The notes under the pieces are model-generated. The model was not told where the DNA came from and made no database searches. It worked only from the letters and a program-made list of their open reading frames with translations. The position numbers were made by a program, and so were the translations under genes. This document shows positions 24,405 to 32,901 of a DNA stretch of 64,000 nt, piece after piece (the stretch's first letter is position 1; each line of letters starts with the position of its first letter). This stretch comes from Pseudarthrobacter sulfonivorans. GTDB taxonomy: Bacteria; Actinomycetota; Actinomycetes; Actinomycetales; Micrococcaceae. The stretch spans positions 1 to 64,000 of the forward strand of contig NZ_JACXBW010000011.1 in the NCBI RefSeq assembly GCF_014712225.1, written 5' to 3'.

Positions 24405-25349
24405 ATGACCATGCTCACTGTAATTGGCGAGGGCCTCGTAGACGTTGTCCAGCGCGCTTCCGGAACTGAAGCCCACGTGGGCGGCAGTCCGCTCAACGTC
24501 GCGGTGGGGCTTGCCCGCCTGGACCATCCCGTGCAGTTCATCGGGCGCTACGGCCGCGACGCCTACGGGGACTCCGTGGCCGCCCACCTTCGCGCGAGTT
24601 CCGTGATGCTGCCGCAGGGGCCGGACGAGTTGCCTACCAGCGTGGCCACCGCACTGATTGACGACGACGGCGCCGCCACCTACACGTTCGATCTCGCCTG
24701 GGAGCTTCCCAACCTCGCGGACCGCCTCACCTTTATGCTCCAGGGCACCACCCTGCTGCACACCGGTTCCATCGCCACGATGCTGGCGCCGGGCGCCGCA
24801 GACGTGCTGGCCGCCGTCGAACACGCCCACCCGTCCGCCACCATCAGCTTCGATCCGAACTGCAGGCCCAGCATCATCACCGACGTGGACTATGCACGGA
24901 AGCAGGCGGAAAAGTTCGCGTCCCTGGCGGATGTTGTCAAGGCTTCGGACGAGGATCTCGCGTGGCTGTACCCAGGCGTCGACGTGCTGGAATCGGCCCG
25001 CCGCTGGCTGTCCCTGGACGGTGCGGAGGGGCCGGCGATGGTAGTGGTTACACGCGGCGCGGCCGGTCCGTGGGGGATTGCCGCCGCCGGCGAGGTGGAA
25101 TGCCCGGCACCGGAAGTGGAAGTGGCGGACACCGTGGGTGCGGGGGATTCGTTTATGGCCGCGCTGCTCTCCGGCATTGTTGACCGCGGCCTGGACGGCG
25201 CGCAGAACCGGGAAGACCTCCGCGCACTTCCGGCCGAGGGCCTTGCCGAACTCCTGGCGCACGCCTCCCGGGCGGCCGCAGTCACCGTTTCACGACCCGG
25301 CGCAAACCCGCCCACCCGCGCGGAGCTGAACGCAATTCCGGAGGAGTAG
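24405..25349 (+). CDS. PfkB-family carbohydrate kinase
   Basis: This ~314-residue ribokinase/fructokinase-type sugar kinase has an N-terminal VGGSPLNVAVGLARL, the C-terminal signature DTVGAGDSFMAALLSG with the catalytic Asp, and a Rossmann-like core with NPTC-equivalent FDPNCRPSI. It is transcribed divergently from the sialidase with 60 bp between starts. A fructokinase-like role is most likely, and use of a sugar from sialoglycan breakdown is possible but speculative. ATGs at 24405 and 24411 both fit as starts. Confidence 0.85.
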   Translation: MTMLTVIGEGLVDVVQRASGTEAHVGGSPLNVAVGLARLDHPVQFIGRYGRDAYGDSVAAHLRASSVMLPQGPDELPTSVATALIDDDGAATYTFDLAWELPNLADRLTFMLQGTTLLHTGSIATMLAPGAADVLAAVEHAHPSATISFDPNCRPSIITDVDYARKQAEKFASLADVVKASDEDLAWLYPGVDVLESARRWLSLDGAEGPAMVVVTRGAAGPWGIAAAGEVECPAPEVEVADTVGAGDSFMAALLSGIVDRGLDGAQNREDLRALPAEGLAELLAHASRAAAVTVSRPGANPPTRAELNAIPEE

Positions 25350-25408
25350 GGCGGGAGCTGCCTCCAAGCAGGTACTGGCAGTACATGTAACAACAGGCAC
25401 TCCCGCCC
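25349..25408 (+). terminator. Hairpin terminator after the PfkB kinase
   Basis: Arms 25349-25363 and 25395-25408 pair as gggcgggag-tgcct with one bulged base, and start on the kinase stop codon. The 31-nt loop carries a smaller hairpin, gtact-ggc-agtac (25372-25384). No long T-run follows. Confidence 0.6.
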
Positions 25409-25435
25409 GTATCCATTCCCTGGTTGTCTTAAATC

Positions 25436-26299
25436 ATGAACTCACTGCCAGCCATGAAAACCGTCACCCTGAATAACGGCGTCGAGATGCCGATCCTCGG
25501 ATTTGGCGTCTACCAGATCCCCGAAGACCAGACCGAACAGGCCGTTACTGATGCTCTGGCAGCGGGCTACCGCTCACTGGACACTGCCGCCGCTTACCAG
25601 AACGAAGAATCCGTGGGCCGCGCCATCCGGAACAGCGGCATCCCGCGCGACGAACTGTTCGTGACCACCAAGCTCTGGGTCCAGGACCCGGGTGAGAGCA
25701 ACACCAAGCGGGCTTTCGAAGCCTCGCTGAAGCGGCTTGGCCTGGACCACGTTGACCTGTATCTGATGCACCAGCCCTACGGCGACTACTACAGCCAGTG
25801 GCGCGCCATGCAGGATCTCCAGGCGGAGGGCCTGGTCCGGGCGATCGGTGTGTCCAACTTCCACACGGACCGGCTGATGGACCTGATCACGCATAACGAC
25901 ATCACCCCGGCCGTCAACCAGATCGAAACCCACCCCTTCTACCAGCGCCAGGCTGACCATGACTTCATGCGGGAGCACGGCGTCCAGCACGAGTCCTGGG
26001 GGCCATTCGCGGAGGGGAGGAACAACCTGTTTTCGGACCCGACCCTGACCTCCATCGCCACCGCGCACGGAAAATCAGTGGCACAGCTGGTGCTCCGCTG
26101 GCTCATCCAGCGCGACGTCGTCGTGATTCCCAAGTCCGTCCGGCCGGACCGCATGGCCGAAAACCTCGACGTCTTTGACTTCGAACTCAGTGCGGGGGAG
26201 ATGGCCCTCATCGCCCCGATGGACACCAACGCCTCGCTGTTCTTCGATCACCGTGACCCCCGGATGGTCAGTTTCCTGGGCCAGCGCCGCGTCGACTAA
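25436..26299 (+). CDS. Aldo/keto reductase
   Basis: This 287-residue NADPH-dependent reductase has the TIM-barrel AKR fold. The catalytic tetrad is complete: Asp49 (RSLDTA), Tyr54 (AAAYQN), Lys79 (TTKLW) and His112 (LMHQPYG). The C-terminal [19 protein letters not shown] contacts the cofactor phosphate. It most resembles the 2,5-diketo-D-gluconate reductase/morphine-dehydrogenase group. An internal ATG at 25454 is another possible start. No operon partner is evident, so the natural substrate is unknown. Confidence 0.88.
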   Translation: MNSLPAMKTVTLNNGVEMPILGFGVYQIPEDQTEQAVTDALAAGYRSLDTAAAYQNEESVGRAIRNSGIPRDELFVTTKLWVQDPGESNTKRAFEASLKRLGLDHVDLYLMHQPYGDYYSQWRAMQDLQAEGLVRAIGVSNFHTDRLMDLITHNDITPAVNQIETHPFYQRQADHDFMREHGVQHESWGPFAEGRNNLFSDPTLTSIATAHGKSVAQLVLRWLIQRDVVVIPKSVRPDRMAENLDVFDFELSAGEMALIAPMDTNASLFFDHRDPRMVSFLGQRRVD

Positions 26300-26449
26300 G
26301 TGCATGCGCACAGGCGTGCACAGCAGCCCGTCCCCGGCGCAAGCGGTGGCCGGGTGCTGCCCGCCTGCTGCTGCCCTGAAGAGGCGGGATTCCGCATCGG
26401 TGGGTAGGCTGAATCTGCATCCCACACGCACGACGGACAGGAGACTCAG

Positions 26450-27133
26450 GTGGCCCAGACGACGGCGGCCGGAACGACGGTGGACGGGCTGATGGCCGAG
26501 CTGGCAGCGCTCGAGGATCCCCGGGCCCGCGAGGTGAACGCCAGGCACGGTGACGACCACGGGGTGAACCTCGGCAAGCTGCGCACGGTCGCCAAGCGGT
26601 TGAAGACCCAGCAGGAGCTTGCGCTTGAGCTGTGGAAAACGGGAGACACGGCCGCCCGGCTTTTGGCGCTCCTCGTCTGCCGCCCTAAGGCGTTTGATCA
26701 GGCCGAGCTGGACGCCATGCTGCGCCAGGCGGGCACGCCCAAAGTGCAGGACTGGTTGGTGAGCTATGTGGTGAAGAAGAGCCCGCACGTCGAGGCGCTT
26801 CGCCAGCTATGGTTCGCTGATCCGGATCCGGCGGTGGCGAGTGCCGGATGGGCTTTGACCACAGAACGCGTGGCGAAGAAGCCAGAGGGCCTCGACCTCC
26901 CGGGACTGCTGGACATTATCGAGGCGGAGATGCAGTCAGCGCCGGACCGCCTGCAGTGGGCGATGAACCACTGCCTGGCCCAGATTGGCATTGAGCACGC
27001 TGAGCACCGTGCCCGCGCCCTGGACATCGGGGAGCGCCTGGAGGTGCTCAAGGATTACCCCACGCCGCCGAACTGCACCTCGCCGTTCGCGCCCATCTGG
27101 ATCACTGAGATGGTGAAGCGGCAGCAGCAATAA
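26450..27133 (+). CDS. DNA alkylation repair protein, AlkD-like HEAT repeats
   Basis: This 227-residue helical-repeat protein resembles AlkC/AlkD-type DNA alkylation repair proteins. The N-terminal stretch GDDHGVNLGKLRTVAKRLK is typical of a large DUF-like branch of the family, and helices containing DWLVSYVVKKSPHVEALRQLW follow. True AlkD glycosylases use aromatic and acidic residues to hold the damaged base, and I could not place these with confidence, so catalytic activity is uncertain. The GTG start has AGGAG five to ten bases upstream. It stands alone between an aldo/keto reductase and a convergent binding-protein gene. Confidence 0.75.
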   Translation: MAQTTAAGTTVDGLMAELAALEDPRAREVNARHGDDHGVNLGKLRTVAKRLKTQQELALELWKTGDTAARLLALLVCRPKAFDQAELDAMLRQAGTPKVQDWLVSYVVKKSPHVEALRQLWFADPDPAVASAGWALTTERVAKKPEGLDLPGLLDIIEAEMQSAPDRLQWAMNHCLAQIGIEHAEHRARALDIGERLEVLKDYPTPPNCTSPFAPIWITEMVKRQQQ

Positions 27134-27209
27134 CGCGGATCGAGCGGCGAGATCTCGATGCTAAGCGCGGGTCTTAGCGCTGAGAGCCCGCCACTCGACG
27201 GTCGTGTTG

Positions 27210-28394
27210 CTACTCCTTGCCCAGACCCGCGGCGGAGGTCTTTTCCCCGGCGACTTCGTTCAGGGCGGTCAGGTCGAAGATACCGTTGATGTCCGCCTGC
27301 TTGGTGGTTCCTGCAGTCACGCCGTCGGCCAGGAGCTTCTGGTAGGTTCCGGCCAGCGGGTCAACGGTGAATACGATGTTTTTCAGCGACCGGTTAATCA
27401 CGTCCGCCTTCAGCTCTGCGCCGGCCGCTTCCTTCAGGGCGGCGTTGATGACGGAGGCCTTCTCGCCTGCCGCCGCGCCGTTCAGCCACTCAACAGACTT
27501 CACGTGGCCCTTCAGCAGCGCCTTCACGGTGTCCGGGTGTTCAGCGGCGAACTTCTTGTTCACGATCAGGATGGTGGTGGGGAACTCGCCCGGCTTGCCG
27601 GAGAGCGAGCCGTCCCACAGGTCCTTTTCATCCACTAGGACCTTGGCGCCGGCGGTCAGCACCAGCCGGGACGCCCACGGCTCAGGCAGCCACGCGCCGT
27701 CGAGCTTTCCGTCCTGGAACAGCTTCAGCGTCTGGGCGTTTTCGGTGGGGTTGATCGCGACGTCGCCGCCGCCGTCTACGTTGGTCTTGTAGCCCTGCGT
27801 GCTGAGCCACGCGCGCAGCGCCACGTCCTGGGTGCCGCCGAGTTGCGGGGAAGCGAGGGTCTTGCCCTTGAGGTCGGCTGCGGAGTTGATCTCCGGCTTG
27901 ACCACCAGCTGCGCACCGCCGGCGGCAGCACCGGCGATGATGTTGATCGACTCGCCGCCGCTTTTGACGAACGAGTTGATGGCGGGGTTGGGGCCGATGT
28001 ACGTGGCGTCGATGGCCCCGGCGTTCAGGGCCTCGATTGCGGCGGGGCCGGCGTTGAACACCTGGGTGGTCAGCTTGGTGTCGCCCAGCTCGCCGGCAAT
28101 GTAGCCCTGGCTGACACCCACCAGCGCCGGGGCGTGGGTGACGTTCCCGAAGTAGCCCAGCTTCAGCTCGGCCGCGGCATTGCCCGCCGGAGCTTCCGCT
28201 GATGCGGCGGGGGCAGCGGCATTGTTGCCGGAGACGGCCGAAGCCACGGCCACGCCGCCGCCCACCAGGGCGAGGATGCCGGCCGCGACGCCGATCTTCA
28301 GCCCCAGCGGCCGCTTGGGAGTGGCTGACTGCCCGGCAACGATGCGCGTGGATCCTTGCTGGTTCTGTGGACTCTTGTCCGAGGGTGCGCTCAT
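27210..28394 (-). CDS. ABC transporter substrate-binding protein, SsuA/NitT/TauT type
   Basis: This 394-residue periplasmic-type binding protein belongs to the aliphatic sulfonate/nitrate/taurine family (LKLGYFGNVTHAPALVGVSQGY, GAIDATYIGPNPAINSF, GGTQDVALRAWL). A cytoplasmic tail of ~30 residues precedes one hydrophobic helix (LKIGVAAGILALVGGGVAV in part). There is no lipobox Cys, so it may be signal-anchored or cleaved by another route. No permease or ATPase gene is next to it, so it is an orphan here. The ATG at 28394 is preceded by AAAGGAAAA. The substrate is unknown. Confidence 0.85.
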   Translation of the reverse strand: MSAPSDKSPQNQQGSTRIVAGQSATPKRPLGLKIGVAAGILALVGGGVAVASAVSGNNAAAPAASAEAPAGNAAAELKLGYFGNVTHAPALVGVSQGYIAGELGDTKLTTQVFNAGPAAIEALNAGAIDATYIGPNPAINSFVKSGGESINIIAGAAAGGAQLVVKPEINSAADLKGKTLASPQLGGTQDVALRAWLSTQGYKTNVDGGGDVAINPTENAQTLKLFQDGKLDGAWLPEPWASRLVLTAGAKVLVDEKDLWDGSLSGKPGEFPTTILIVNKKFAAEHPDTVKALLKGHVKSVEWLNGAAAGEKASVINAALKEAAGAELKADVINRSLKNIVFTVDPLAGTYQKLLADGVTAGTTKQADINGIFDLTALNEVAGEKTSAAGLGKE

Positions 28395-28549
28395 GGGGTT
28401 TTCCTTTGCTGGCGGAGGTGTTGAGAAGAGATTACGGACGGGCCTGATGCGCCACAACGGTTCCGGACACGGGCGTTCACCCGGCGTAGCGAAGGCTCAA
28501 TACGGCGTCGCACACCGTCAAAGACCGTCGCGCGGCGTCACTTTCCCGG

Positions 28550-28566
28550 GGGACTTTCTACCCTTG
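28550..28566 (+). promoter_or_regulatory. Candidate DevR/DosR-like box
   Basis: GGGACTTTCTACCCTTG matches the conserved GGGACT-WW and CCC core of the mycobacterial DevR box (about 12 of 20 consensus positions). It lies ~100 bp upstream of the phosphoribosyltransferase fusion gene, whose mycobacterial relatives belong to the dormancy regulon. The rest of the 269-bp divergent gap 28395-28663 shows no other convincing signal. Confidence 0.4.
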
Positions 28567-28663
28567 CCACGCCACCCTGCCGGGCGTTCGATGGGAGCAT
28601 GACGGCAGGAACTACCCAACTGCGCGGCCGGAACAGCGATGATGGCCACTTCATCCTGCCGCG

Positions 28664-30022
28664 ATGAATAAGTTCCGGGACAGGGCCGACGCCGGTCGTC
28701 GGCTGGGGCAGCAGCTGAGCCGGTTTCGGGGGGAGGACGTCGTGATTCTGGGGCTGCCCCGGGGCGGTGTTCCGGTGGCAGCTGAGGTTGCGAAAGCACT
28801 CAACGCGCCGCTGGACGTCATTGTGGTCCGCAAACTCGGCGTCCCGTTCCGGCCGGAGGTGGCGATGGGAGCCATCGGGGAAGGAAACGCGCGCGTGCTG
28901 GACCAGCGCGTGATCTCGCTCGCAGGAATAACGGAAGACGACCTGCGGACCGTGGAACGGGAGGCGCGGGCACTTCTCAAATCCAGGGTGGAACGGTACC
29001 GCCGGGCACGGCCGCGCCTGGAACTGACCGGGAAGACGGCCCTTATCGTCGACGACGGCATGGCCACCGGATCAACGGCCCGGGTGGCCTGCCAAGTCGC
29101 ACGGCAGCTCGGCGCGGCCACGATCATTCTGGCCGTCCCCGTGGCCCCGGCACACCTGCTGGAAACACTGACTGACCCGGATGAGGTTGTCTCCCTCATT
29201 TCCGCCCGTGACTTCCAGGCAGTCGGTCAGTATTACCGTGACTTCTCACCCACGGCGGACGAGGAGGTGATGCAACTGCTGGACGCGCTTGCCCAGCGTG
29301 ATTCCACCAGCGATTCCACCGGCGGGAAATCCACCGGCGGAGGGCAGGACGCGGCGGATGATCAAGAGGTGGAGATTCCGGCCGCGGCCCTGACCCTGCA
29401 GGGCGACCTGCACTTGCCCGCACACTGCGAAGCGGTGGTCGTTTTCGCCCACGGAAGCGGCAGCAGCCGGCACAGCCCCCGCAACCGGTATGTTGCCTCG
29501 ATCCTCCACGACGCAGGCTTGGGCACCCTCCTGCTGGACCTGCTGACCCCGGCGGAGGAAGCAGACCGCGGCAACGTGTTCGACATCCCATTGCTGGCGC
29601 AGCGGCTCACCGCCGCGACCCGGTGGCTGGCTAGCCACTACGGCCCCTCAATGCACGTCGCCTACTTCGGGGCAAGCACTGGCGCCGCCGCCGCGCTCTG
29701 GGCCGCCGCCGACGCCGGCAGCCAGGTGGGCGCGATCGTATCCAGGGGCGGGCGGCCGGATTTGGCGGGCCCGCGGCTTGCCGCCGTCCGCGCCCCGACC
29801 CTCCTGATCGTCGGAGGAGCCGATACCCAGGTCCTGGCCCTGAACCGCGCGGCGATGAATGACATGCGTGGGCTGACCCGTTTGGAGATCGTTCCGGGTG
29901 CCACCCACCTCTTCGAAGAACCTGGAACGCTCGCGCAGGCGGCGAAGCTGGCTGCCGGGTGGTTCACCCGTTACTTGCTGCCTGCCCGCGACGGCGTGCC
30001 CCTCCCGGAGGGCCTCCCGTGA
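28664..30022 (+). CDS. Fusion: phosphoribosyltransferase + alpha/beta hydrolase (dienelactone-hydrolase-like)
   Basis: This 452-residue two-domain protein carries a type I phosphoribosyltransferase fold at residues 1-220, with the PRPP loop ALIVDDGMATGSTAR. After a Gly/Ser-rich linker, residues ~235-445 form an alpha/beta-hydrolase with FAHGSGSSRHSPRN, nucleophile YFGASTGAAAALW, the acid in IVGGADTQV and the His in GATHLFEE. This fusion is known in mycobacteria (Rv0571c type), where members respond to hypoxia. The base acted on by the first half is unknown. A DevR-like box lies upstream. Confidence 0.85.
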   Translation: MNKFRDRADAGRRLGQQLSRFRGEDVVILGLPRGGVPVAAEVAKALNAPLDVIVVRKLGVPFRPEVAMGAIGEGNARVLDQRVISLAGITEDDLRTVEREARALLKSRVERYRRARPRLELTGKTALIVDDGMATGSTARVACQVARQLGAATIILAVPVAPAHLLETLTDPDEVVSLISARDFQAVGQYYRDFSPTADEEVMQLLDALAQRDSTSDSTGGKSTGGGQDAADDQEVEIPAAALTLQGDLHLPAHCEAVVVFAHGSGSSRHSPRNRYVASILHDAGLGTLLLDLLTPAEEADRGNVFDIPLLAQRLTAATRWLASHYGPSMHVAYFGASTGAAAALWAAADAGSQVGAIVSRGGRPDLAGPRLAAVRAPTLLIVGGADTQVLALNRAAMNDMRGLTRLEIVPGATHLFEEPGTLAQAAKLAAGWFTRYLLPARDGVPLPEGLP

Positions 30023-30060
30023 ACGGCAAGGCCCTCTATGGATCCACGTAGACTGGGAGG

Positions 30061-30879
30061 ATGCGGCTCGTAGCAAGTGATATTGACGGAACCATTCTGG
30101 GGCACGACGGAAAAATCAGTGACCGCACCGTCCGCGCCTTCCACGCCTGCCGGGAGGCCGGCGTCGAACTGGTTTTCGTTACCGGCCGCCCGCCGCGCTG
30201 GCTGCACCCGCTGCAGGAGCAGCTGGGCCACACCGGCACGGTGATCTGCTCCAACGGCGCCGTGGTGTGGGACCTCGAGACGGACCGGCTGGTCTCCGCG
30301 CAGACGCTGAGCATTGATGCCGTCCGGGAGGCACGGCGGATCATCAAGGCCCTCCGGCCAGCTTCGCTGTTCGCGGCGGAGACCCTTACCGGGTTCCATC
30401 TGGAGCCGGGCTTTATCGAGAACGGCTCCAGTGAGTTGCTGGCCGAATTCACCCCCGCCCCGCTGGCGGAAACGCTCACAGCGGATGACGCCGTCGTGAA
30501 GTTCCTTGCGATCGTCAGGGAAGGCACCCCGGACGACTTCCTCGCTGAGGTCCGCCCCGCCGTCGCGCACCTTGCGTACGCAACGCATTCCGCCCCCAGC
30601 GTGGCCATGCTGGAACTGTGCCTTCCCGGCGTCAACAAGGCGGTCACCCTGGCCGAATACGCCAGGTCCCTCTCGATCGATGCCGCGGACGTGGTGGCGT
30701 TCGGCGACATGCCCAACGACGTCGAGATGCTGCGCTGGGCAGGCAACGGATACGGGATGGCCAGCGGCCACCCGGACGCCATCCGCGCAGCCGGGCAGCA
30801 GGCACCGCACTTCGACGACGACGGCGTGGCCCAGATCCTCGAAGCCAGGCTCGCGAGCCTCGGAGTAGGGCGCGCCTGA
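30061..30879 (+). CDS. HAD-superfamily phosphatase, Cof/YidA type
   Basis: This 272-residue haloacid-dehalogenase-like phosphatase has motif I at the very start (ASDIDGTIL, two catalytic Asp), motif II in VFVTGRPPR, and motif IV VVAFGDMPNDVEML. The C2B cap between them is typical of the Cof family, which removes phosphate from sugar phosphates or cofactors such as FMN and PLP. The substrate cannot be told. It lies 38 bp after the fusion gene on the same strand and may be co-transcribed. Confidence 0.88.
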   Translation: MRLVASDIDGTILGHDGKISDRTVRAFHACREAGVELVFVTGRPPRWLHPLQEQLGHTGTVICSNGAVVWDLETDRLVSAQTLSIDAVREARRIIKALRPASLFAAETLTGFHLEPGFIENGSSELLAEFTPAPLAETLTADDAVVKFLAIVREGTPDDFLAEVRPAVAHLAYATHSAPSVAMLELCLPGVNKAVTLAEYARSLSIDAADVVAFGDMPNDVEMLRWAGNGYGMASGHPDAIRAAGQQAPHFDDDGVAQILEARLASLGVGRA

Positions 30880-30930
30880 CCAGGCGCCATAGTCTTTTTT
30901 CACAGCTACCGCTCACCTCGCGTTAACTTT

Positions 30931-30950
30931 CGCCCCCTAACGTTGGGGCG
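30931..30950. other. Small hairpin upstream of the 82-residue protein gene
   Basis: CGCCCC (30931-30936) and GGGGCG (30945-30950) pair around an 8-nt loop in the leader of the next gene. It could be a weak terminator of the HAD gene or part of the promoter region. Confidence 0.35.
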
Positions 30951-30980
30951 GACAAGCATCCACAGCTTGAGGGGAGCGTC

Positions 30981-31229
30981 ATGGCAAGGAACGGCAACCA
31001 ACGCAGGTCCGAAGCGGCATTGCACCCGGCGGAGCCGGCTGCGCACTGGAAGGTGCTGAAAGAGGGCGACCGTGTACGCGTCCTCCTCACTCCCGGTTAC
31101 GAAACCGGCGGGCTCGTGGACGCCATCACCTCGGACTACACCTCTGTGTGGGTGAATCTCGACGGCGGGCTGGGGCGTACGATGCTTCATTGCAGCGACG
31201 GCGTGGAAATCGTGCCGCAGGAGGCATAG
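30981..31229 (+). CDS. Small conserved hypothetical protein, possible SH3-like barrel
   Basis: This 82-residue soluble protein has GAGGGGAGC as a good ribosome binding site just before the ATG. The sequence WKVLKEGDRVRVLL followed by GGLVDAITSDYTSVWVNLDGG alternates short hydrophobic strands and turns, as in small SH3-like or KOW-like barrels. I do not recognise a named family. It lies just upstream of the glycerophosphodiesterase gene with 26 bp between them, so they may share a transcript. No function is assigned. Confidence 0.65.
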   Translation: MARNGNQRRSEAALHPAEPAAHWKVLKEGDRVRVLLTPGYETGGLVDAITSDYTSVWVNLDGGLGRTMLHCSDGVEIVPQEA

Positions 31230-31255
31230 CGGGCAGGTTCCGGTACGCTCGCAGC

Positions 31256-32062
31256 GTGACCGAGCGGTACTTTGACTCTTCCGGTGATTCTTCGCGCCCG
31301 CCGCCCCCCATCGCCATGGCCCACCGCGGCTTCTCCCGGGAGGGCCTGGAAAACTCGATGGCCGCGTTCCGCGCCGCCGTCGAACTCGGATGCCGTTACG
31401 TCGAAACCGATGTCCACACCACGTCCGACGGCGTGCTGCTGCTCTTCCACGACGACACCCTGGACCGGGCCACCGACGGCCGCGGCCGGATCTCCGAACT
31501 GACAGCCGCCGACGTGGCTGCCGCCAGGATCGGCGGGTTCGAACCGGTGCCGCTGTTCGACGAGCTCCTCACGGCGTTCCCCGAAGTGCGGGTGAACCTG
31601 GACATCAAGGACTGGGGCTCCGTGCGCACGCTGGCCGCGGGCATCGAACGCCACGGCGCGCACGACCGCGTCCTGGTGGCCAGCTTTTCGGACCGCCGAC
31701 GCCGGGCGGTGCTGAAGCTGCTGAGCCGGCCGGTTGCCTCCTCGGCCGGGGTGGTGACGAACGGGCTGTTTGTCCTGCTTGGCCCCGTTCTTCCGGTCCC
31801 TTTCCTGCGCTTTGTGCTGCGGGGCCCGTTGCGTGACGTCCAGGCGTTGCAGGTGCCGGTGCGGCAGGGGGTGATCCGCGTGGTCACGCCCGGTTTCATC
31901 CGCCGCGCGCACGCCCTCGGCCTCGGGGTCCACGTGTGGACCATCAACGATCCCGACGAGATGCGCCGCCTGCTGGACCTTGGCGTGGACGGGATCGTGA
32001 CGGACCGGGCAGACCTGCTGAGGCAGGTGCTCCTGGAACGGGGCCAGTGGTCCGGCAGCTGA
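31256..32062 (+). CDS. Glycerophosphodiester phosphodiesterase family protein
   Basis: This 268-residue GDPD TIM barrel has the classic metal-site motifs HRGFSREGLENSM, YVETDVH and LFHDDTLDRATDG, plus the catalytic second-His region and C-terminal VHVWTINDPDEMRRLLDLGVDGIVTDR. It hydrolyses glycerophosphodiesters to glycerol-3-phosphate and an alcohol. There is no signal peptide, so it acts in the cytoplasm. I chose the GTG at 31256. The frame is open farther back but overlaps the small upstream gene. A hydrophobic stretch in the middle (GLFVLLGPVLPVPFLRFVL) might touch the membrane. Confidence 0.9.
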   Translation: MTERYFDSSGDSSRPPPPIAMAHRGFSREGLENSMAAFRAAVELGCRYVETDVHTTSDGVLLLFHDDTLDRATDGRGRISELTAADVAAARIGGFEPVPLFDELLTAFPEVRVNLDIKDWGSVRTLAAGIERHGAHDRVLVASFSDRRRRAVLKLLSRPVASSAGVVTNGLFVLLGPVLPVPFLRFVLRGPLRDVQALQVPVRQGVIRVVTPGFIRRAHALGLGVHVWTINDPDEMRRLLDLGVDGIVTDRADLLRQVLLERGQWSGS

Positions 32063-32118
32063 GCTGTGCTTTGCCGGGCCAGGGCCCCGAGGTCAGCTTC
32101 CGCCGCCGCGGAGTGCAG

Positions 32119-32529
32119 TCAGCCGCGGCCCAGCCCGGCGGAAGGGTCCTGATCGCCTTCGCCGGGATCGGCCCTCAGCTCGCCGGGGTCACCTTCGGGC
32201 AGGCCAGCCGGTCCGGGGACGTCACGGGGAACGTCCGGCGCGTCCGCTTCCGTAGGCTCTGCCGGCCCGCCGCCGCTCCCGCCGCTGCCTCCCGGCTGGG
32301 CAGGATTGGCGGACACCGGGCCGGTGGCGGAGCCAGGCTTCAAGCCAGGCGCCTTTTCCTTTTCGGCTTCCATGGCATTGGAACCCTCGCTGATGGACGA
32401 GTGCACCTCGACGTCGCTGTTGGGATCCGTCGGCTCCGGAACGTCTGTGCCGTCAGTCGGTTTGGACGTGCCGGCCAGGTCCTCCATGGCGTTTTCCGCT
32501 GCCTTGCTGATGCTGTCTCCGATGCCCAT
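32119..32529 (-). CDS. Acidic, Gly/Pro-rich disordered protein
   Basis: This 136-residue protein has a short N-terminal amphipathic helix (MGIGDSISKAAENAMEDLAG) and a long low-complexity tail rich in Pro, Gly, Asp and Glu. AAGGAG stands upstream of its ATG, which supports translation. The N-terminal segment resembles small CsbD/stress-type proteins only loosely. It lies beside other small acidic proteins, and I would guess a desiccation or stress role, without proof. I do not recognise a family. Confidence 0.6.
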   Translation of the reverse strand: MGIGDSISKAAENAMEDLAGTSKPTDGTDVPEPTDPNSDVEVHSSISEGSNAMEAEKEKAPGLKPGSATGPVSANPAQPGGSGGSGGGPAEPTEADAPDVPRDVPGPAGLPEGDPGELRADPGEGDQDPSAGLGRG

Positions 32530-32670
32530 CTGACCGCTCCTTCTTGACGTTGGGGCTCCGGCGTCGCCCTCCGGTCCCGCCGGAACTGATCTTCCAGAAT
32601 TATCAGCATGCTTACAATTAGTCCAGAGCTGGGGAACAGCCGCAGCCGACCCAAGGAAGGAAGCCGCATC

Positions 32671-32874
32671 ATGGGCAGCAACTATCCGGAAGAAGACTCC
32701 GCAAAGTCAGCGAAGCAGTCCAAGGACCTTGCGGACAAGGACTCCGCCGGCTCGGCAAACCCGGACCCCGCCGAGGGCAACATCACCGGCCTCGAGCCGG
32801 GCGGGGGAGTGCCGCCCGGGGAAACCCCGCCCATGGAGGACCAGATGAGCGGGGACCAGGGCCACGACGAATAG
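32671..32874 (+). CDS. DUF6480-like small protein
   Basis: This 67-residue hydrophilic protein starts at the ATG at 32671, after AAGGAAGGAAG. It carries NPDPAEGNITGLEPGGGVPPGETPP (read in parts), the hallmark of DUF6480 proteins of actinobacteria. Many family members have a C-terminal membrane helix after this motif, but here the protein ends soon after, so it is a short, soluble version. It is divergent from the disordered protein at 32119-32529. Function is unknown. Confidence 0.65.
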   Translation: MGSNYPEEDSAKSAKQSKDLADKDSAGSANPDPAEGNITGLEPGGGVPPGETPPMEDQMSGDQGHDE

Positions 32875-32901
32875 CAGGTCCGTCCACGGCGGCGCAGCCG
32901 G

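Noticed and set aside
24345..25262. Large N-terminal extension of the sialidase (frame open to 888 codons)
   Set aside because: It is antisense to the PfkB kinase, reads as unlikely protein, and the propeller fold starts right after the ATG at 24344.
28395..28663. Possible SAM or other riboswitch upstream of the orphan binding protein
   Set aside because: I could not find the conserved core helices of any riboswitch class in this gap.
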